Source: Basidiobolus meristosporus CBS 931.73
Taxonomy: Eukaryota > Basidiobolomycota > Basidiobolomycetes > Basidiobolales > Basidiobolaceae
Length of the DNA: 64,000 nt
Direction of reading: 5' to 3'
Assembly (NCBI GenBank): GCA_002104905.1
Contig: MCFE01000384.1
Location: forward strand, 1 to 64,000
The notes below the pieces were generated by a model. The model was given only the letters and a program-made list of their open reading frames with translations. It was not told where the DNA came from and ran no database searches. Shown here piece by piece: positions 34,319 through 46,479 of the stretch (positions are counted from its first letter, which is position 1; every line of letters starts with the position of its first letter). Made by a program: the position numbers and the translations under genes.

Positions 34319-35167
34319 TTAGTACTTGGCTTTATCTTGGGTCTTGCTCAAGTAGTCAGAGAACTCTTGGTAAGGTCCTTGAGAGAACTCAGTCTCAGCC
34401 CACAAATCAGGAGTCAAATAGGTGTAAGTACGGCTGATGGCAGCAAAGGTAGCCTTAACAAAGTTGCCCAAAGTACGAGTAGAACCACGAGCAGTGGTGT
34501 AGCAATCGGTGATACCGGCGAGTTGCAAGAGCTTCTTGGGGGTAGGGGCAGCAACAATACCGGTACCACGGGGAGCAGGAACAAGGCGAGTAACGGTAGA
34601 ACCGCATTTACCAGTTACCTTGGAGGGAACGGTATGGGGCATACCAAGGGAAGAACCCCAGTAACCTCTACGGACAGGGATGATGCTAAGCTTGGCAAGA
34701 ACGATGGCACCACGGATGGCAGTAGCGACTTCCTTAGCGCACTTAACACCAAGACCAACATGACCATTAGAGTCACCGATGATAACAAAGGCCTTGAAAC
34801 GGGTTCTTTGTCCAGCAGTGGTTTGCTTCTGAACAGGCATGATCTTAATGACCTCATCCTTCAAAGTAGGGAGGAAGTAATCGATGATTTGATACTCCTT
34901 GACGGGAAGGGAGAAGAGATAGATTTGTTCCATGGACTTGATCTTGCCATCCTTCACGAGACGACCAAGCTTGGTAACAGGAACCCATTGAGCTTCTTCA
35001 TCTTTGCGTCCACCACGACGTCCACGTCCGCGGCCGCCACGACCACGACCACCACGTCCAAATCCACCGCGTCCTGATTAGCCGGGGTTAGAAGGTGCTC
35101 ACAAGCCTAAGCAGAAGAAATATTTCAACATACCACCGCGACTATCGGCCGGTGCAGAGTCAGCCAT
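34319..35167 (-). CDS. RPS2: 40S ribosomal protein S2 (uS5)
   Basis: Two exons (35167-35134 and 35073-34319), 262 aa. It sits near the mRNA entry tunnel of the small subunit. The N-terminus has the typical RG-rich stretch ([20 protein letters not shown]), then [29 protein letters not shown], the S5 double-stranded RNA fold ([20 protein letters not shown]) and [38 protein letters not shown] and [20 protein letters not shown] follow. The C-terminus is short. Codon use is markedly biased to C/T-ending major codons, as expected for a highly expressed gene. The first exon encodes [11 protein letters not shown] only. Confidence 0.96.
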
Positions 35168-35763
35168 TTGCTAGTGAACATTTCGTAAATGTTAACCTTC
35201 GTCGTATTAATGGATGAACCATATCAAGAGTATGGATGATGTACTTACATAATCTGACTAAAATAAAAATAGGGAGAAGGGTTTTCGCAATCTCGTTAAA
35301 ACATTTTTAAATCCAGGGCTCGGTCTTTGATAGCCAATCATGCTTACACGATTATGCATAAAAACTTGGCAACTACTAAACCGGCTTAAGTCTTGTCATA
35401 TCCTCAACCAACACCAACTGCCACATGGCTGGTGCTTAAGGTTTGCCGTTTCCCACCGCTGGTTTTATATTGAAGGTGAGAATGCCCGATAACACAAGAT
35501 GTTCTCCAGCACTGTCCCATAACACTAACTGATAACACAAGATGGGTTGATAAACATAACTGAGACAATCTTCTCCAATTAGGCAACTCAGATGAGATGC
35601 CAACAATCCCACTATATATAAAGCCAGTCAGCCTGAATCAGTAGGGAATCTCCTTATTGATCATACTCGACACATTTCCCTGTGGATCTCATGGCTACTC
35701 CAAGCCTTGACTAATAGGCAACTGTAACCTCTACCTCTTAGCTAATTCAATCCTCTCATCGCC
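35168..35763. other. Divergent region upstream of RPS2 and PEX11-like gene
   Basis: About 600 bp. GATAACACAAGATG occurs twice (~35489 and ~35531). An open frame here (35404-35586) has no family support. The RPS2 leader may contain a 5'UTR intron: GTAAGTAC lies on the minus strand near 35250. Confidence 0.4.
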
Positions 35764-36672
35764 ATGGCTATCCCTAACTCCGCTATTCAGCACTCGTTTC
35801 CTGGCTCCTTATGCACCAAGCCAAATAATAGATTACTTTCTGAGTCCACATTGCCCCCTCTTCCGCGCATGGCCAAAATTGAAATCCACTCCAATGACAA
35901 CCTATGTGTGCCACACATGCCCCTACCAAAAGCTTCTCCACCCAGCGGAATGGCATCCACAACAAAGAAGCTCCCATTTATAGACGTATTCCGGAAAATC
36001 CTCAAGTCGACTGATGGCCGTGATAAGTTCATGAAGTTAATGCAATATGCGCTTAAAATCATCCTTCTTACATATTTTCGGCGATCCGACCGTCACCCAA
36101 GCCTCCGAAAGCAAGCATCCGTGTTGTCCAGTTCATTCTCAAACACTAGAAAGATACTACGATTGGGGAATTGCGTAGAGCCATACCACAAATTAAAAAC
36201 GGAGTGTGGGAAGTTGTCTCAGCTCAAGAATTATGACACAAATCAAATGTACTTGTATATCCGTGTTATGTTCAAGACAACAGTGAGTCTGATAAACACA
36301 TTATCCGACGATTTGTTTTGTCTCTCTAAACTTGGCGTGCTCTCGCCCAGTATTGGCCAGCGAACGGGAAGATTATCGCTACGCCTGTGGATGATAAACA
36401 TTGTGCTGGACTCCCAAGACAGCATAGAGGAGGTATGCAGACTGCTCAGCTCTCTCAAGAGCAATACCATCGAATTGGGAAAAGAGAAATCAACCGAGCA
36501 GCTGTTCTGGGCTTGCCTTAATGTGCTGAAGCTACTTTGTGACGGGCTGTTCTGTGGCTACGATATTCTCGAATGTAAATTCTCTCCGTTGTTCCAGGCT
36601 AGTGTCAGTTTCATATCAGGGGTGATCAGTACCTACAAATTGTGGTTTAGAACGGCCACTGTACGGATGTGA
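35764..36672 (+). CDS. PEX11-like peroxisomal membrane protein
   Basis: Intronless, 302 aa. PEX11 proteins bend and elongate peroxisomal membranes before division. After a ~75-residue disordered N-terminus comes the signature amphipathic helix region FRKILKSTDGRDKFMKLMQY, followed by hydrophobic ALKIILLTYF. Later come KILRLGNCVEPYHKL, FKTTVSLINTLSDDLFCLSK, LRLWMINIVLDSQDSIEEV and a C-terminal membrane-like segment ending SFISGVISTYKLWF. The order matches the PEX11C/gamma-like fungal forms. The long N-terminus is unusual; an internal start at MASTTKKLPF would give the standard length. Identification rests on the TDGRDK helix and domain order. Confidence 0.75.
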   Translation: MAIPNSAIQHSFPGSLCTKPNNRLLSESTLPPLPRMAKIEIHSNDNLCVPHMPLPKASPPSGMASTTKKLPFIDVFRKILKSTDGRDKFMKLMQYALKIILLTYFRRSDRHPSLRKQASVLSSSFSNTRKILRLGNCVEPYHKLKTECGKLSQLKNYDTNQMYLYIRVMFKTTVSLINTLSDDLFCLSKLGVLSPSIGQRTGRLSLRLWMINIVLDSQDSIEEVCRLLSSLKSNTIELGKEKSTEQLFWACLNVLKLLCDGLFCGYDILECKFSPLFQASVSFISGVISTYKLWFRTATVRM

Positions 36673-37225
36673 GGAAGCCTTGTGTTGTTCTCCAGGGTGC
36701 TCTCGCTCTGTATTATATTTGGAATCCAAATAAACTTTGATTTGAAAGCCTCAATTAGTGTTAGCTAGCAGAAAACCTCAGCATGAATCGAGGTTGCGTG
36801 TAATTAGTGATATGCAGATGATGTAGTCAAGGTTCCTGCATCCTACTGATATGATCGAATTCCAAGTTGAATCATCAAATACATGAATACTTGGCCAACT
36901 GGAAATCAAGTTGCTCATTCAAAATAAGCTGGGTACTGAATCCCGGGCGATAATAAGCATTTACGGTTGCTGATTTTGGAGTGGTCCTATAAATACTAGG
37001 TTAATTAGAATTGTTTTGATTTAGAGTAATCCAATTTCTCACTAAGCTCCTTACCCTCCTTTGTTTTGGAAGATTCTTTGGCGAAGTTCCTATACTATAT
37101 TCTGAGAACCCCCCACTCTTTACCTCTCATACTTGTTGACTGTAAGGCTTGAATCAGTGTCTGAGACATCCCTCGTGTTTACAGTTTGCTTTCACAACAA
37201 TTAGGAGATTGTTACATATTGTATA
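36673..37225. other. Intergenic, between PEX11-like and disordered-protein genes
   Basis: About 550 bp. AATAAA at ~36728 may terminate the PEX11-like transcript. A pyrimidine-rich leader (TTACCCTCCTTTG) precedes the next gene. No gene seen. Confidence 0.5.
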
Positions 37226-39394
37226 ATGAGCGAATCTGACAGCTCGGTTAATGTTGAATCTTCAAGCTTTATACAGCGATTGGATCATAAAATTAAGGCC
37301 TACCGTCAGGAACTTCAGGCTGTCAAGGAATATCACCAAAATCAGAAAGAATCTGTCAGCGACAGAGAAAGTGATATACCTGAAGGTAAGCTTTAACCGA
37401 CGGCAATTATACGTTAATTCCACAGGATCTAAACTTTGTCTTTTTTAGTCTCTCGCGCTTCACCCAGTACTTTGCTCGAAAGCTTTGAAAGACTGACTTT
37501 GAATGAACATCCCATGAATCCTTCCGAGGTGATCTCGAATGCGGATCGTTCCTCGAGTATCGACATCGTCGCTCCATCACCTGGCAAGAATCCCTCCTCG
37601 GGTGGGGCTAATTTATCGCTAGATGATGATCATGAATCATCTGTGGAATCCGGTGATCACGAAGATATTGATCCGATATATCTTCAGCCTTGTAATGAGT
37701 ATACCGAACAGTACGACAATCAAGATGAAGAAAGTACCCCCGACGATAGTGATAGTCTATGCAACTCCATCCAATATTCTGAGCATACGCATATTCTGGA
37801 TGTTGAGCCACCCACATTTTCGATTTATGGCGATGAGAGCGTTTACGATGCGCCAATTTCTCATCATGGTATAGCCCGAAGAAGATCCAAGAGTCTTTAC
37901 CAAGGCCAGCCACTTAAAAGCTTTGATGAATCAGGGACTGGGGTAAAGAGGTTTGAAGGCACTATATATGAGGATGATTACCTAGATAGAAGCTATATGT
38001 CAGCACCGCCAGAAATGCACGGGTATCCTAGAAACAACTTCTATATGAGCGATGAGTATGGTGTCAGGCAATATCAGAGCCCCTTTGTGGAACGAGAAAC
38101 GAAAGGCTCTGGGCTTTATCAGGATGAATTCGATACGATTGCTTCTCGGCGCTCTCCCAGTCCCCGTAGCCTTAGGACTGGAGTCACCGATCATCGTTAC
38201 CGCGACCACCTAACTAGGAGCACCCATTATAATGTATCGAATGGATCAAGCTACGATGATCTCTCGTTGCTTCGATCTCGTTCTCCGCGCATTGATCGAG
38301 AGAGGTTAGATACTGATTTGAACAAACCCTATCGTAGCAGAACTAGTCAGAGGGAAAGCGAGCCATTCCAATATGATAGAGATTTATCTACACAATCGTA
38401 CGCATTTAGAGATGATGTCTCATCAAGGGAAGGCTCCATTGAAACCCCTACGCGTTACTCAGCACGCAACGACGAACATGCACGATCGCAAGTGAATTCA
38501 CCATCACCCAGCTCACCAAACTTACGGCATCAATCAAATCGTTCGTTGCTCGACCGATATGACAACGACGCACTTCGACGATCGCGTTCTAACGTATACG
38601 ACTCAATATCCAATTCGACTTACTCTCCAGTGCGTTCTCCTCGCAACAGTAGATACCATATCTTTCCAAGGCTGACTGACAGCAGAAGAGAGTCGCATGC
38701 ACCATTATCTAGCGCTGGTTCGCTTCAGGCCACTCGTAGTTTGGTTTCAGATAGGCATAGAAAAAATCGGTACACCATCTCTAACATAGGTGATTTGCGC
38801 AATGACTTTCGAGACAACCGAAGTGAGAGTCGTTCCTCGCATTTATTAGATCCTTCGGACACTACATCGGACCTCCCTCCTCGGAAGCTGAATGAAGTCA
38901 AGTTCGAAATCTTCCGAGCGGTTCATCGAGTGAAAATGGCACTCGAGTCGTTGGCTGAAGATAACCGAGCCTATCCTATTCTTTCGGAGATTCAAGGAAT
39001 TCAGGATTTAAATGAACAAGCGTTGCAGACGATGATCGAGCAATTTGAGTGTATACATGAGATGCTGGGAGAAGGTGATGGATCAGTTGGACCTCGAAGG
39101 CCTATATCTCCACTCTCCGATGAATCATATGGACGGTTGATATCCAAAGAGATCATACACGGTTCATCGGATGACATTGGTTCCAGATATGCGAGATCGG
39201 AAATATCATCACCACATTTGTATAACCGTCGTCTTGGCCAGAGCTCGAGACTCGATCGCAACTCATTCAATGAACCACCACTTTCGCCTAGCCCGTCGTC
39301 AAGGATTTCAAGATGGCAGAATTCGGTAGACGACTCTAAGACTTCAGGTTCATTTGCAAGTAGACTTAGAGGTGCTTCTACCTTTGAAGCATAG
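37226..39394 (+). CDS. Unknown Ser/Arg/Asp-rich protein, 701 aa
   Basis: Two exons (37226-37385, 37449-39394). The N-terminus, encoded mainly by exon 1, is a short predicted coiled coil (FIQRLDHKIKAYRQELQAVK). A long low-complexity region follows, rich in Ser, Arg, Asp and Tyr with repeated SPR/RSR-type sites (for example RRSPSPRSL, LLRSRSPRIDRERL, YSPVRSPRNSRY). It resembles a phosphorylated disordered protein. Near residues 485-550 is a compact helical segment, NEVKFEIFRAVHRVKMALES...LSEIQGIQDLNEQALQTMIE. The tail is again Ser-rich. I do not recognise the family. Two helical ends flanking a disordered middle would suit a cytoskeletal or polarity scaffold, but this is inference. Confidence 0.8.
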
Positions 39395-39827
39395 TTGAGA
39401 GTCCGCATTGTTCGCCTCGATCTATAGGTATACGCATGTTTGTATTTCAGTACACCTGATGGAACGATTGGTATCTCTCCAAAGATTCGCTGATGTAAAT
39501 ATTTTTTGTTTATGTATTTCGTTTCGTATTGTATTTAAGGTTGAATCTCAATTGTTCTTTTTCCTCAACTATTCGCCTGCCTGAGCCACTTATTTAGTTA
39601 TCCTCAATGTAAATACTGTCTCCTAGAGTCAAGATAAACTTCGAAATATCGTATCTCAAAAATATCCATTTACCACCCAAGATTTCATGGTGAATGTACG
39701 ATTTGTATTTACGATCCACAAGAAAAAAATCGCAATTTTCGAGCAGTCGCATCATTGTGATAAAGATTCTCCTAGTAATAATCTGGTCTAAGGTTATCAT
39801 CTCTATTACTGAGTAGCAGTGCTCGAC
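39395..39827. other. Intergenic
   Basis: About 430 bp. A 68-codon minus frame (39594-39800) has no homology that I can see. TATTTAAG at 39533 and AT-rich sequence precede the next gene. Confidence 0.5.
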
Positions 39828-41572
39828 ATGTCAATTAGTACTAGACAAATTCTCTCTCGCACCTCGAAAGTGACCCTTCTTCGTCGATATACGACCAACG
39901 CTGTGACTCCTGCAGGGGCTAAGCTATATGGCTGGGGTCATGGCTTGTCAGCATTTGTTCAAGAAAATCCTAGCGAGGATGGTTTACCACCAGTTTCAAC
40001 ACCGAAGTCAATCGATCTTTGCAAGCTGGCATTTGGCACTCATGGCTTCAGTGAAGAATTCCTGGAGGTAGAGCTGATGTTATTATAAGCTCCTGTTGAA
40101 AACCTCTTACCAAAGTACTCCTCCACATGTAGCCAAAAATAACCAACCTTGCCTCCGGAACCCACCATTCACTTGTCTCCTTTGAAAGTGACGTGCTGGG
40201 AAACCGTATTGCTGCGGTTGGCTTGAATACTAGCGGTCAACTAGGTAGTGTATCCTCTTGTTTACATGGTATATGTGGGGTTGGCTAATCCAAGGTGCAG
40301 GTATTGGCTCCACGAAACGGACTTCTGGTTCCGGTTTGGTGATGAACATTCCAAGCGAAGGTGTTATCAACTCTTTAGCTTGCGGTCGTGAGCATAGCCT
40401 GGTGGCTGTGGACTTTGGTGGTACGTATATAGACCATGTCTTGACTCGCTTGCCCTAATGATAGAATCCTAGACAAGAGTGAGGTGTTCTCTTTCGGTAG
40501 CAGTATGTATGGGCAGATTGGGATTGGGAAGAGCAAACACGACTATGATGATGGCACTCTGGTTTGCTTGCGCACTCCCAAGCGCGTACCAAAATTCTTG
40601 AGCAAACAAGACAAAGTGAAGCAGGTTGTTTGCGGAATGGACCACTCTGTAATACTCACAGGTGAACACAAGTGATAATCTGTGCCCGTGACAATACTAA
40701 ACGGATCATTAAAATAGAACAAGGCCAACTTTATTCAATGGGATGGGGTGCCGATGGTCAACTTGGCCTAGGTGAAGGCTCCACATCAGATCATTCGACG
40801 CCCTCTAAAATTGCGAAATTGGACGGAGAGTCGTTCAAGAAAATATCCGCCTCCACAGATTTCACCATCGCATTAAATGGTTAGCATACTATACCGATTG
40901 GACGAAACTACCAGCGTGAGCTAACCTGTAGTGTAGAGCAAGGGAAAATGTATACTTGGGGTAACTCGGAATATGGCCAGTGCATGTTGGGAAGTAAGAT
41001 CGACAGAGTGAGTACCAGTTGGAGGGTATCTAGTAATGCATATATTGAATATTTCTTCATAACAGGTGCTAGAACCGATGCCAGTACCTGTAGATGATAA
41101 GGTCGTCGACGTCGCTGCCGGTGGCTCATTTGCACTCTACCTAACAGGTAAGTACTGTCCTCCCTGGCTAGTGACATGTATCTCATGTCTCATATCATTT
41201 CCCAGATGCCGGTAAGGTGTACATTACAGGGTACGGTGGTTTGGGACTAGGCGAAGGAAAGATAGAAACATTGAAACCAGCTTTGGTAGAACAACTACCA
41301 AACATCAGCAAAATCTTCGCCACCACCCATTACTGCAGCGCCATTTCAGGTAAATGCAACATTGGCAGGGTAATAGGGGCTCTATATTAATACATTTTGC
41401 TGTAGACTCGGGTGAACTCTTTATTTGGGGGTTAAACTCCTCCGCAAGCAGACTCGGAACTGGCCATTCCGAGCACCTTTTCACGCCAAAGAGGGTGGAG
41501 TTCCCGAAGAATGTATTCGTTGAAAACCTAAGTTTGGGGGTTGATCATGCTTTTGCGTTATGCAAGGAATAG
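39828..41572 (+). CDS. RCC1-repeat protein, mitochondrial RCC1L-like
   Basis: About ten exons. The N-terminus MSISTRQILSRTSKVTLLRR followed by YTTNA is a typical mitochondrial presequence with a likely cleavage site. RCC1 blades follow in order: AKLYGWGHGLSAF, NRIAAVGLNTSGQLG, EVFSFGSSMYGQIGIG, QLYSMGWGADGQLGLG, KMYTWGNSEYGQCMLG, KVYITGYGGLGLG and ELFIWGLNSSASRLGTG. Each alternates with SLACGREHSLVAV- or VVCGMDHSVIL-type turns. Human RCC1L (WBSCR16) and relatives act in mitoribosome assembly or mitochondrial fusion, so that is the closest analogue. The seven blades would complete one propeller. The C-terminus ends cleanly with LGVDHAFALCKE. Confidence 0.85.
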
Positions 41573-41841
41573 GTTTTTTTGGATTATGCGAGCATTCCAG
41601 TTTGCTTTGTACAGGCTCACACGACACTTTGCATCCTAGCATTCGTCATACAAGCATTCGCCACTACGTGATGTGGTAACTTTTATTCTGATCCATGCTA
41701 AATGTGGAACCCAGAAATAAACTACGATTATACACCACATTAGGTAGGGTGCACCATCCCCTTGATATTCACATGCTGGCGTGTTTGGGAGCCAAGAAGG
41801 AGGAACGGGCGGTCAAGAAGATTACAAAGGGATGAATGGCC

Positions 41842-42385
41842 TCATTTGTGTGAAGTCGTTTGAATTCTTTCGAAATACTTTTTTGTGCCAGTGAAGTCCT
41901 GCTCTTCGTATTCTAGGGGAAATACAGACCGATTACGAAATTGATGGAGGACGGTCATGAACCAAAGTGAACTTACCAGTTGGAACTTTATCGGTGCTTA
42001 TCTCTTTATAGCCGGGCTTGTCTTCTGGCACTTCAATATCGAACGTTGGCCCAAGCCATAGAGGCAACGAATCTTCATCATAATCATCATCATCTTGTGA
42101 AGCATCGGCAACCTCAGGAAATGAAGGCAGCGTTTCGGAGGAGAGTTCGTGGTTTGTGAGGTTCTTTTGTTCGGACGGCACAGGATATGTCCACAGACCC
42201 ACACACTCCTCCGTCTCTTCAGGGTAATAACTGTCAACCAAGTCATCTATGCTATCTGTGGGGCGTCCTACACATTCAGTTTCCTCCTGCGAAACATTTG
42301 GCGCTTGGTTGATCTCAAACTGGGAAAACCCGCCTCCCCACAGGCCAAGTGGAAGCTCTTCGTATTCTTCTGGGTCGCTGTCCAT
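41842..42385 (-). CDS. Small acidic protein of unknown function, 159 aa
   Basis: Two exons placed by frame continuity: 42385-41977 and 41912-41842, joined across a 64-nt GTAAGT...CCTAG intron. The first exon is highly acidic (MDSDPEEYEELPLGLWGGGF, then SQDDDDYDEDSLPLWLGPTF) and contains two short LPLxLW / LPLWLG motifs, which look like degenerate copies of one linear motif. The last exon ends EYEEQDFTGTKKYFERIQTT, a basic-amphipathic tail. The start at 42385 is the first ATG in frame. I do not recognise the family. The absence of frameshifts and the acceptable splice sites support a real gene. The tandem acidic-LPLxLW layout suggests a docking or activation-type peptide. Confidence 0.6.
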
Positions 42386-43675
42386 AGGGATGATGACTAA
42401 GCACGTAGTTGGAAGCAAGCCAGCACCCAAGGGAAAATTCGGATTTCATGATATCACCAATCAAGAAATATTCGAGTATGGCGACTTGATACGGGTTAAT
42501 ATTGGTTAACAGGGGAAAATGAAGGGCTTGCAACCATCACCACAATATAGATTAGATGCAAATAGAAAGAGGTAGATTGAAAATAGAATGCCAGACAATA
42601 TAAATTAGACTGAGTTCTGGGGTTGGGTGATTGGAGTGAGTGCCGGCCAGCCTGTAATAAATATCCACGTCTGATCCACACATGATCCCGCTGCTGTAAC
42701 AGGGAGCCAGCTGCCATGAGAACGTATCAATTTGCCGATCGATTTTAAGGTTTTACAGCAGAGAAGATCTCAGATTAATGGACGCGCAACCCATGCATGT
42801 TAAAGTTACAAGAACGGCCGGCTTGGCGACGAGCATTGGTTTGAGATGGGCCTTGCTCGTGTAGAGGTGATTCATTGTTTTAGAGATTGGAGTATCTCGA
42901 TCAGATGTAGTTAATAAGTGGCGCTGAGTGGTTATTAAGTCTTGGTGCTATAAATGGTAACATGGAATGCGCCTAGCTGGTCACATTTGAAGTATCTACA
43001 AGTGCGGAAGTTCATTTGTGAGTCATCCAGAGCTACCGACAGCAGTGTTCAGACCAAAGTCATATGGGTGATACCGAAGTGATACTCAATGGATATTTAA
43101 CCCTATTAGTCAGTCAAGTGAAGATCTAAATAAACTAACGGTCGGGGTTGTGATGCGAAGATGTTTGGGTTTTGGATACCTGGATTAATTGGTACCACCC
43201 AGCAAGCGCTCTTTAATTGGAAGCAAGCAATGACACAAATGCTGTGACTGAATGTTGGTGGAATGGATGAGTTAGAGCCTAATCAATAGACACAGGTTAA
43301 GTTGGGCCTACTGGGTGTTAGATACTCACCCTATCGCATCATTTTCATCTGATTTGCGATTCATCGCCTAGATACGCTGCCATTTTCACTCAAGTGACTT
43401 GCAACTTGCGAGCCGATTTCTTTCTTTCTCTTCTTTCCGTAGTTGTATCCACTTTGATCCCGTTTTTCGGTTTCGGTTTCGTTGGCTTTTGACGTAAAAC
43501 AACGTGTCTGGCAATAGTCCCACTTTATCCCTCATTGTTAGACACTCCCTTTCGGGCCTGTGCGGTAGACTTGGAAGTGAATCTCGAACGATCCGGACAT
43601 TTAGGTTCTCACTTAAGCTAATATCAAAGACTCTCCCTCCTTTCTGGTCCAGCTGCTACAGGGCATTATTTTGAT
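42386..43675. other. Long divergent intergenic region upstream of the CP2 gene
   Basis: About 1.3 kb, the longest gene-free stretch in the euchromatic part. The 300 bases before the CP2 start are pyrimidine-rich, with CGGTTTCGGTTTCG at ~43467. It is likely the promoter and leader of a regulated transcription factor gene. No supported gene. Confidence 0.5.
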
Positions 43676-45643
43676 ATGCAACCTTCGGCTCCGTACGGAG
43701 GCTTTCACCCTCAACAGTTTCAGGGAATGGACTCACGGTAATTTACCACTAACTGCTCAACTCTTCTACTCTCTGGGGGTACGCTTCGGCTGCAACTGAT
43801 TGATTCAAATGTAGGCAATCTTTACCGCAGTACAAGCAAGAGCCCATGTTCCCCGAGACTCATTCCCACCAGTTGCTAGCCCACCAAAATATCATGAATC
43901 ATCACCATTTGCCCAGTGTTACTTCTAGCCACTTCCTTCCTCATGGCCAACAAATGCCACAATTTAGCTCTCACCACACCACACATAGTCACCACAACGA
44001 CATGCCTGCTCCGCATCAGATGCAGACCCACCATTACCAGCACCAAGGGCCGCTGGAAACCCCCCAGCAAAACAACGAAACTCACTTCGGCCTCAACTCC
44101 AACGTTTCAGTGACTCCGCCTGCAAGCGGGTCCATACCCACCAATCCTAATTCGTAAGTTCCCGCGTTCGACAAGGATATCTCAGCATCGACCTTTTCTT
44201 TAACCATCCGTTCCCCAGTAACCTGCGGTTTGACGTGGTCTTGGATGCACAAACGGCTGCTGCGCAGCGCTTGGACGAAAGCCCTCTAACGTATCTGAAC
44301 AAAGGTGAACCTCCGAGTCTCGTCATATTTGTTGACCGGCTTATTAACGGCTAGAAACAATTCACCAGGCCAATACTATGCTATCTCTTCGAACGACCAA
44401 GAACGGGATGATATCGAGTTGACCAGCACTCTGAGGGTGATGTTCCACGACGATGCCCATCGAAAGCTAGGAAATACGTATTGGCAGTTCTGGCTTTCGC
44501 AGCAAACGAACCCAAAGACCGCCCGCGCTCTAGATATCGGTATTCATCTGAGGCGCTATATGCTCTGCTCACTGTCGATCTTTCTTGACAACCCCTCCTT
44601 CTCCCACTCTAGATAAGGCTGCCTCAACCGGCATAAAAAACGTGGAATCGAAATCCTTGGACAGAGTGAGCTTTCAATGGAACGGAAGGAAAGGTGCCAA
44701 GATATACATCAAGTTCAATTGCCTGTCCACCGATTTCTCTAGAATCAAGGGGGTCAAGGGGATTCCCTTGAGAATACGGATGGAGACCACCTCTGAAATG
44801 GACCCTTCCATCCACGAAAAATCCTTTGCGAAGATAAAACTGTTTAGAGACAAGGTAATTTAGGGCCGGGCGCACGCCACGGTGAGACAGTAGCATTAAT
44901 TAATCTTCACTTCCAGGGCGCCGAGCGGAAAAACAAGGACGATCAGCGCCATTTAGAGAAGATCTGGGAGAAGATGCGTGGTTCGTATGGTCTCTACCGA
45001 GACCCAACTCGCGATCCTTGTGACTAATGTGAACCCAATTCCTTAGGCAAGCAGCAAGACTCCAACCCCTTGCTGATGATGTTCGCCCAGGCCAACCCCG
45101 TGACATCGTTCATCGAGTGGTCCAGCAACGACGTCACCGATACGGAAGAAGATCCCAACAATATCGACCTGAACAATATTGACCAGGAGAGCGCGGAGCT
45201 CGACCCCGCGGTTTTGGCAGCGACCAAAAAAAGGAAACTGGAGACGCTGGGACATGACCTGGACCTTTTGGAACTGGACCCGACCTATGTTCCTAACCGA
45301 AAGAAGCGAGCAGGTAAGCATCGAGGACACTCTGAGATCCTGTTCGAGCTGGGCTAATCATTCCCAAGTGTTGTCATTGTTCATAAGGCTTGCTGGGGAG
45401 AATGTGTACCGTGCGGTTTATCTAGAGAGGCTCACCGTTCAGGACATGATCCAAAAATTTGCCGAGAAGTTGAATATTCCACCCCAGGATGTTGCCAGCA
45501 TCATCCGTATCACCAAAAAAGGGTTCCAGGTGCGGATTGACGACTCGGTCGTCTCGCAGCTTGAGGACGAGCAGGACATGGAGTTGGACTACGATTTTGC
45601 CAACGATGGAACCGGCAGTTTCAACATTGTGTTGAGGTTTTGA
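43676..45643 (+). CDS. Grainyhead/CP2-family transcription factor
   Basis: Eight exons (43676-43737, 43815-44153, 44219-44304, 44369-44539, 44613-44854, 44917-44980, 45047-45313, 45369-45643), 501 aa. The N-terminal ~130 residues are His/Gln/Pro-rich. The immunoglobulin-fold DNA-binding domain begins RFDVVLDAQTAAAQRLDESP and LTYLNKGQYYAIS. It continues with TLRVMFHDDAHRKLGNTYWQ, FWLSQQTNPKTARALDID, VSFQWNGRKGAKIYIKFNCL, STDFSRIKGVKGIPLRIRME and FAKIKLFRDKGAERKNKDDQ. These match the animal Grainyhead/LSF pattern closely. The C-terminus (VLSLFIRLAGENVYRAVYLE...TVQDMIQKFAEKLNIP) fits the ubiquitin-like dimerisation domain. Fungal relatives regulate cell-wall remodelling and conidial separation. 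The acceptor of the last exon is set at 45369 because only that gives a continuous frame. Confidence 0.92.
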
Positions 45644-46479
45644 GGATTCGAGGATTCGAGGGTTTCGTGACCTTTTGGTGATTTGCTTATAGAAGCAGAG
45701 TGACACTCCATGTAGCCAAATATTACATATTACATAACTTAATTATATCCTTGTAAAAACTTAGCCATACCCACCAGTTCTTGCTGCTTGATATATTTCT
45801 GGATGTTTTGCTCCGTCCACCATTCAGTAGATATTTACCTTTCGAGATGGCTGGTACTAATTATTCCTATCTCAATGTGAGACTTTACTCGCTCCGTTGA
45901 ACATTAATTAAACTGCGAACCTGTTTAACCACCCAGCTTGCACAGTATGTTGACCACCAGCTTGCACATGTGACTTCACCTATCGGTTCGCGGAGGACGT
46001 GGATGTGTTCGCACGCTCCACCTCGCCATATATACGCTGGCCCCCACGACTTCCAATAAGTTGACAAGCACGGCTTAGCCTTTTTCGGAAGGAGCGCCGT
46101 TCGATCAGCTCCACTGAACATTATGACGCATCAGCGTTTATGCGAGATTTCCCAGCAATGAGCCACCTAAACTCAGCAAATAACAATCTTGCCTGGGATT
46201 AATAATATGCATTGGTGATGGTGCATCTTACATGGCAATCACTTTTCGATAGTATTGACCGGACGTCAGTGATTAACAAAAGCCTGACATGGATGACGCC
46301 ATCATCCGGACTACCTTCCACCATGCTAGATTCATCACCCTCCTGCCATGACTAATACCGCAGTCGGCAGCGATTACCATAATTGGGGTCGGCCTAAATT
46401 CAACATGATGTCGTATCCTTGGCATATGCGTATAAATATTGGTGTTTGGTAGCCGCTAGAGGCACCATTGTAAACTGAA
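45644..46479. other. Intergenic
   Basis: About 840 bp with no supported gene. The right end carries a TATA element listed separately. The CP2 3' end has TTCGAGGATTCGAGG, two copies of GGATTCGA at 45643-45658. Confidence 0.5.
46431..46438 (+). promoter_or_regulatory. TATA box of 90-aa gene
   Basis: TATAAATA, 42 bp before the ATG at 46480. Confidence 0.45.

Noticed and set aside
34337-35077. 246-codon frame antisense to RPS2
   Set aside because: Shadow of a highly biased ribosomal gene; low-complexity Ser/Thr/Gly translation.
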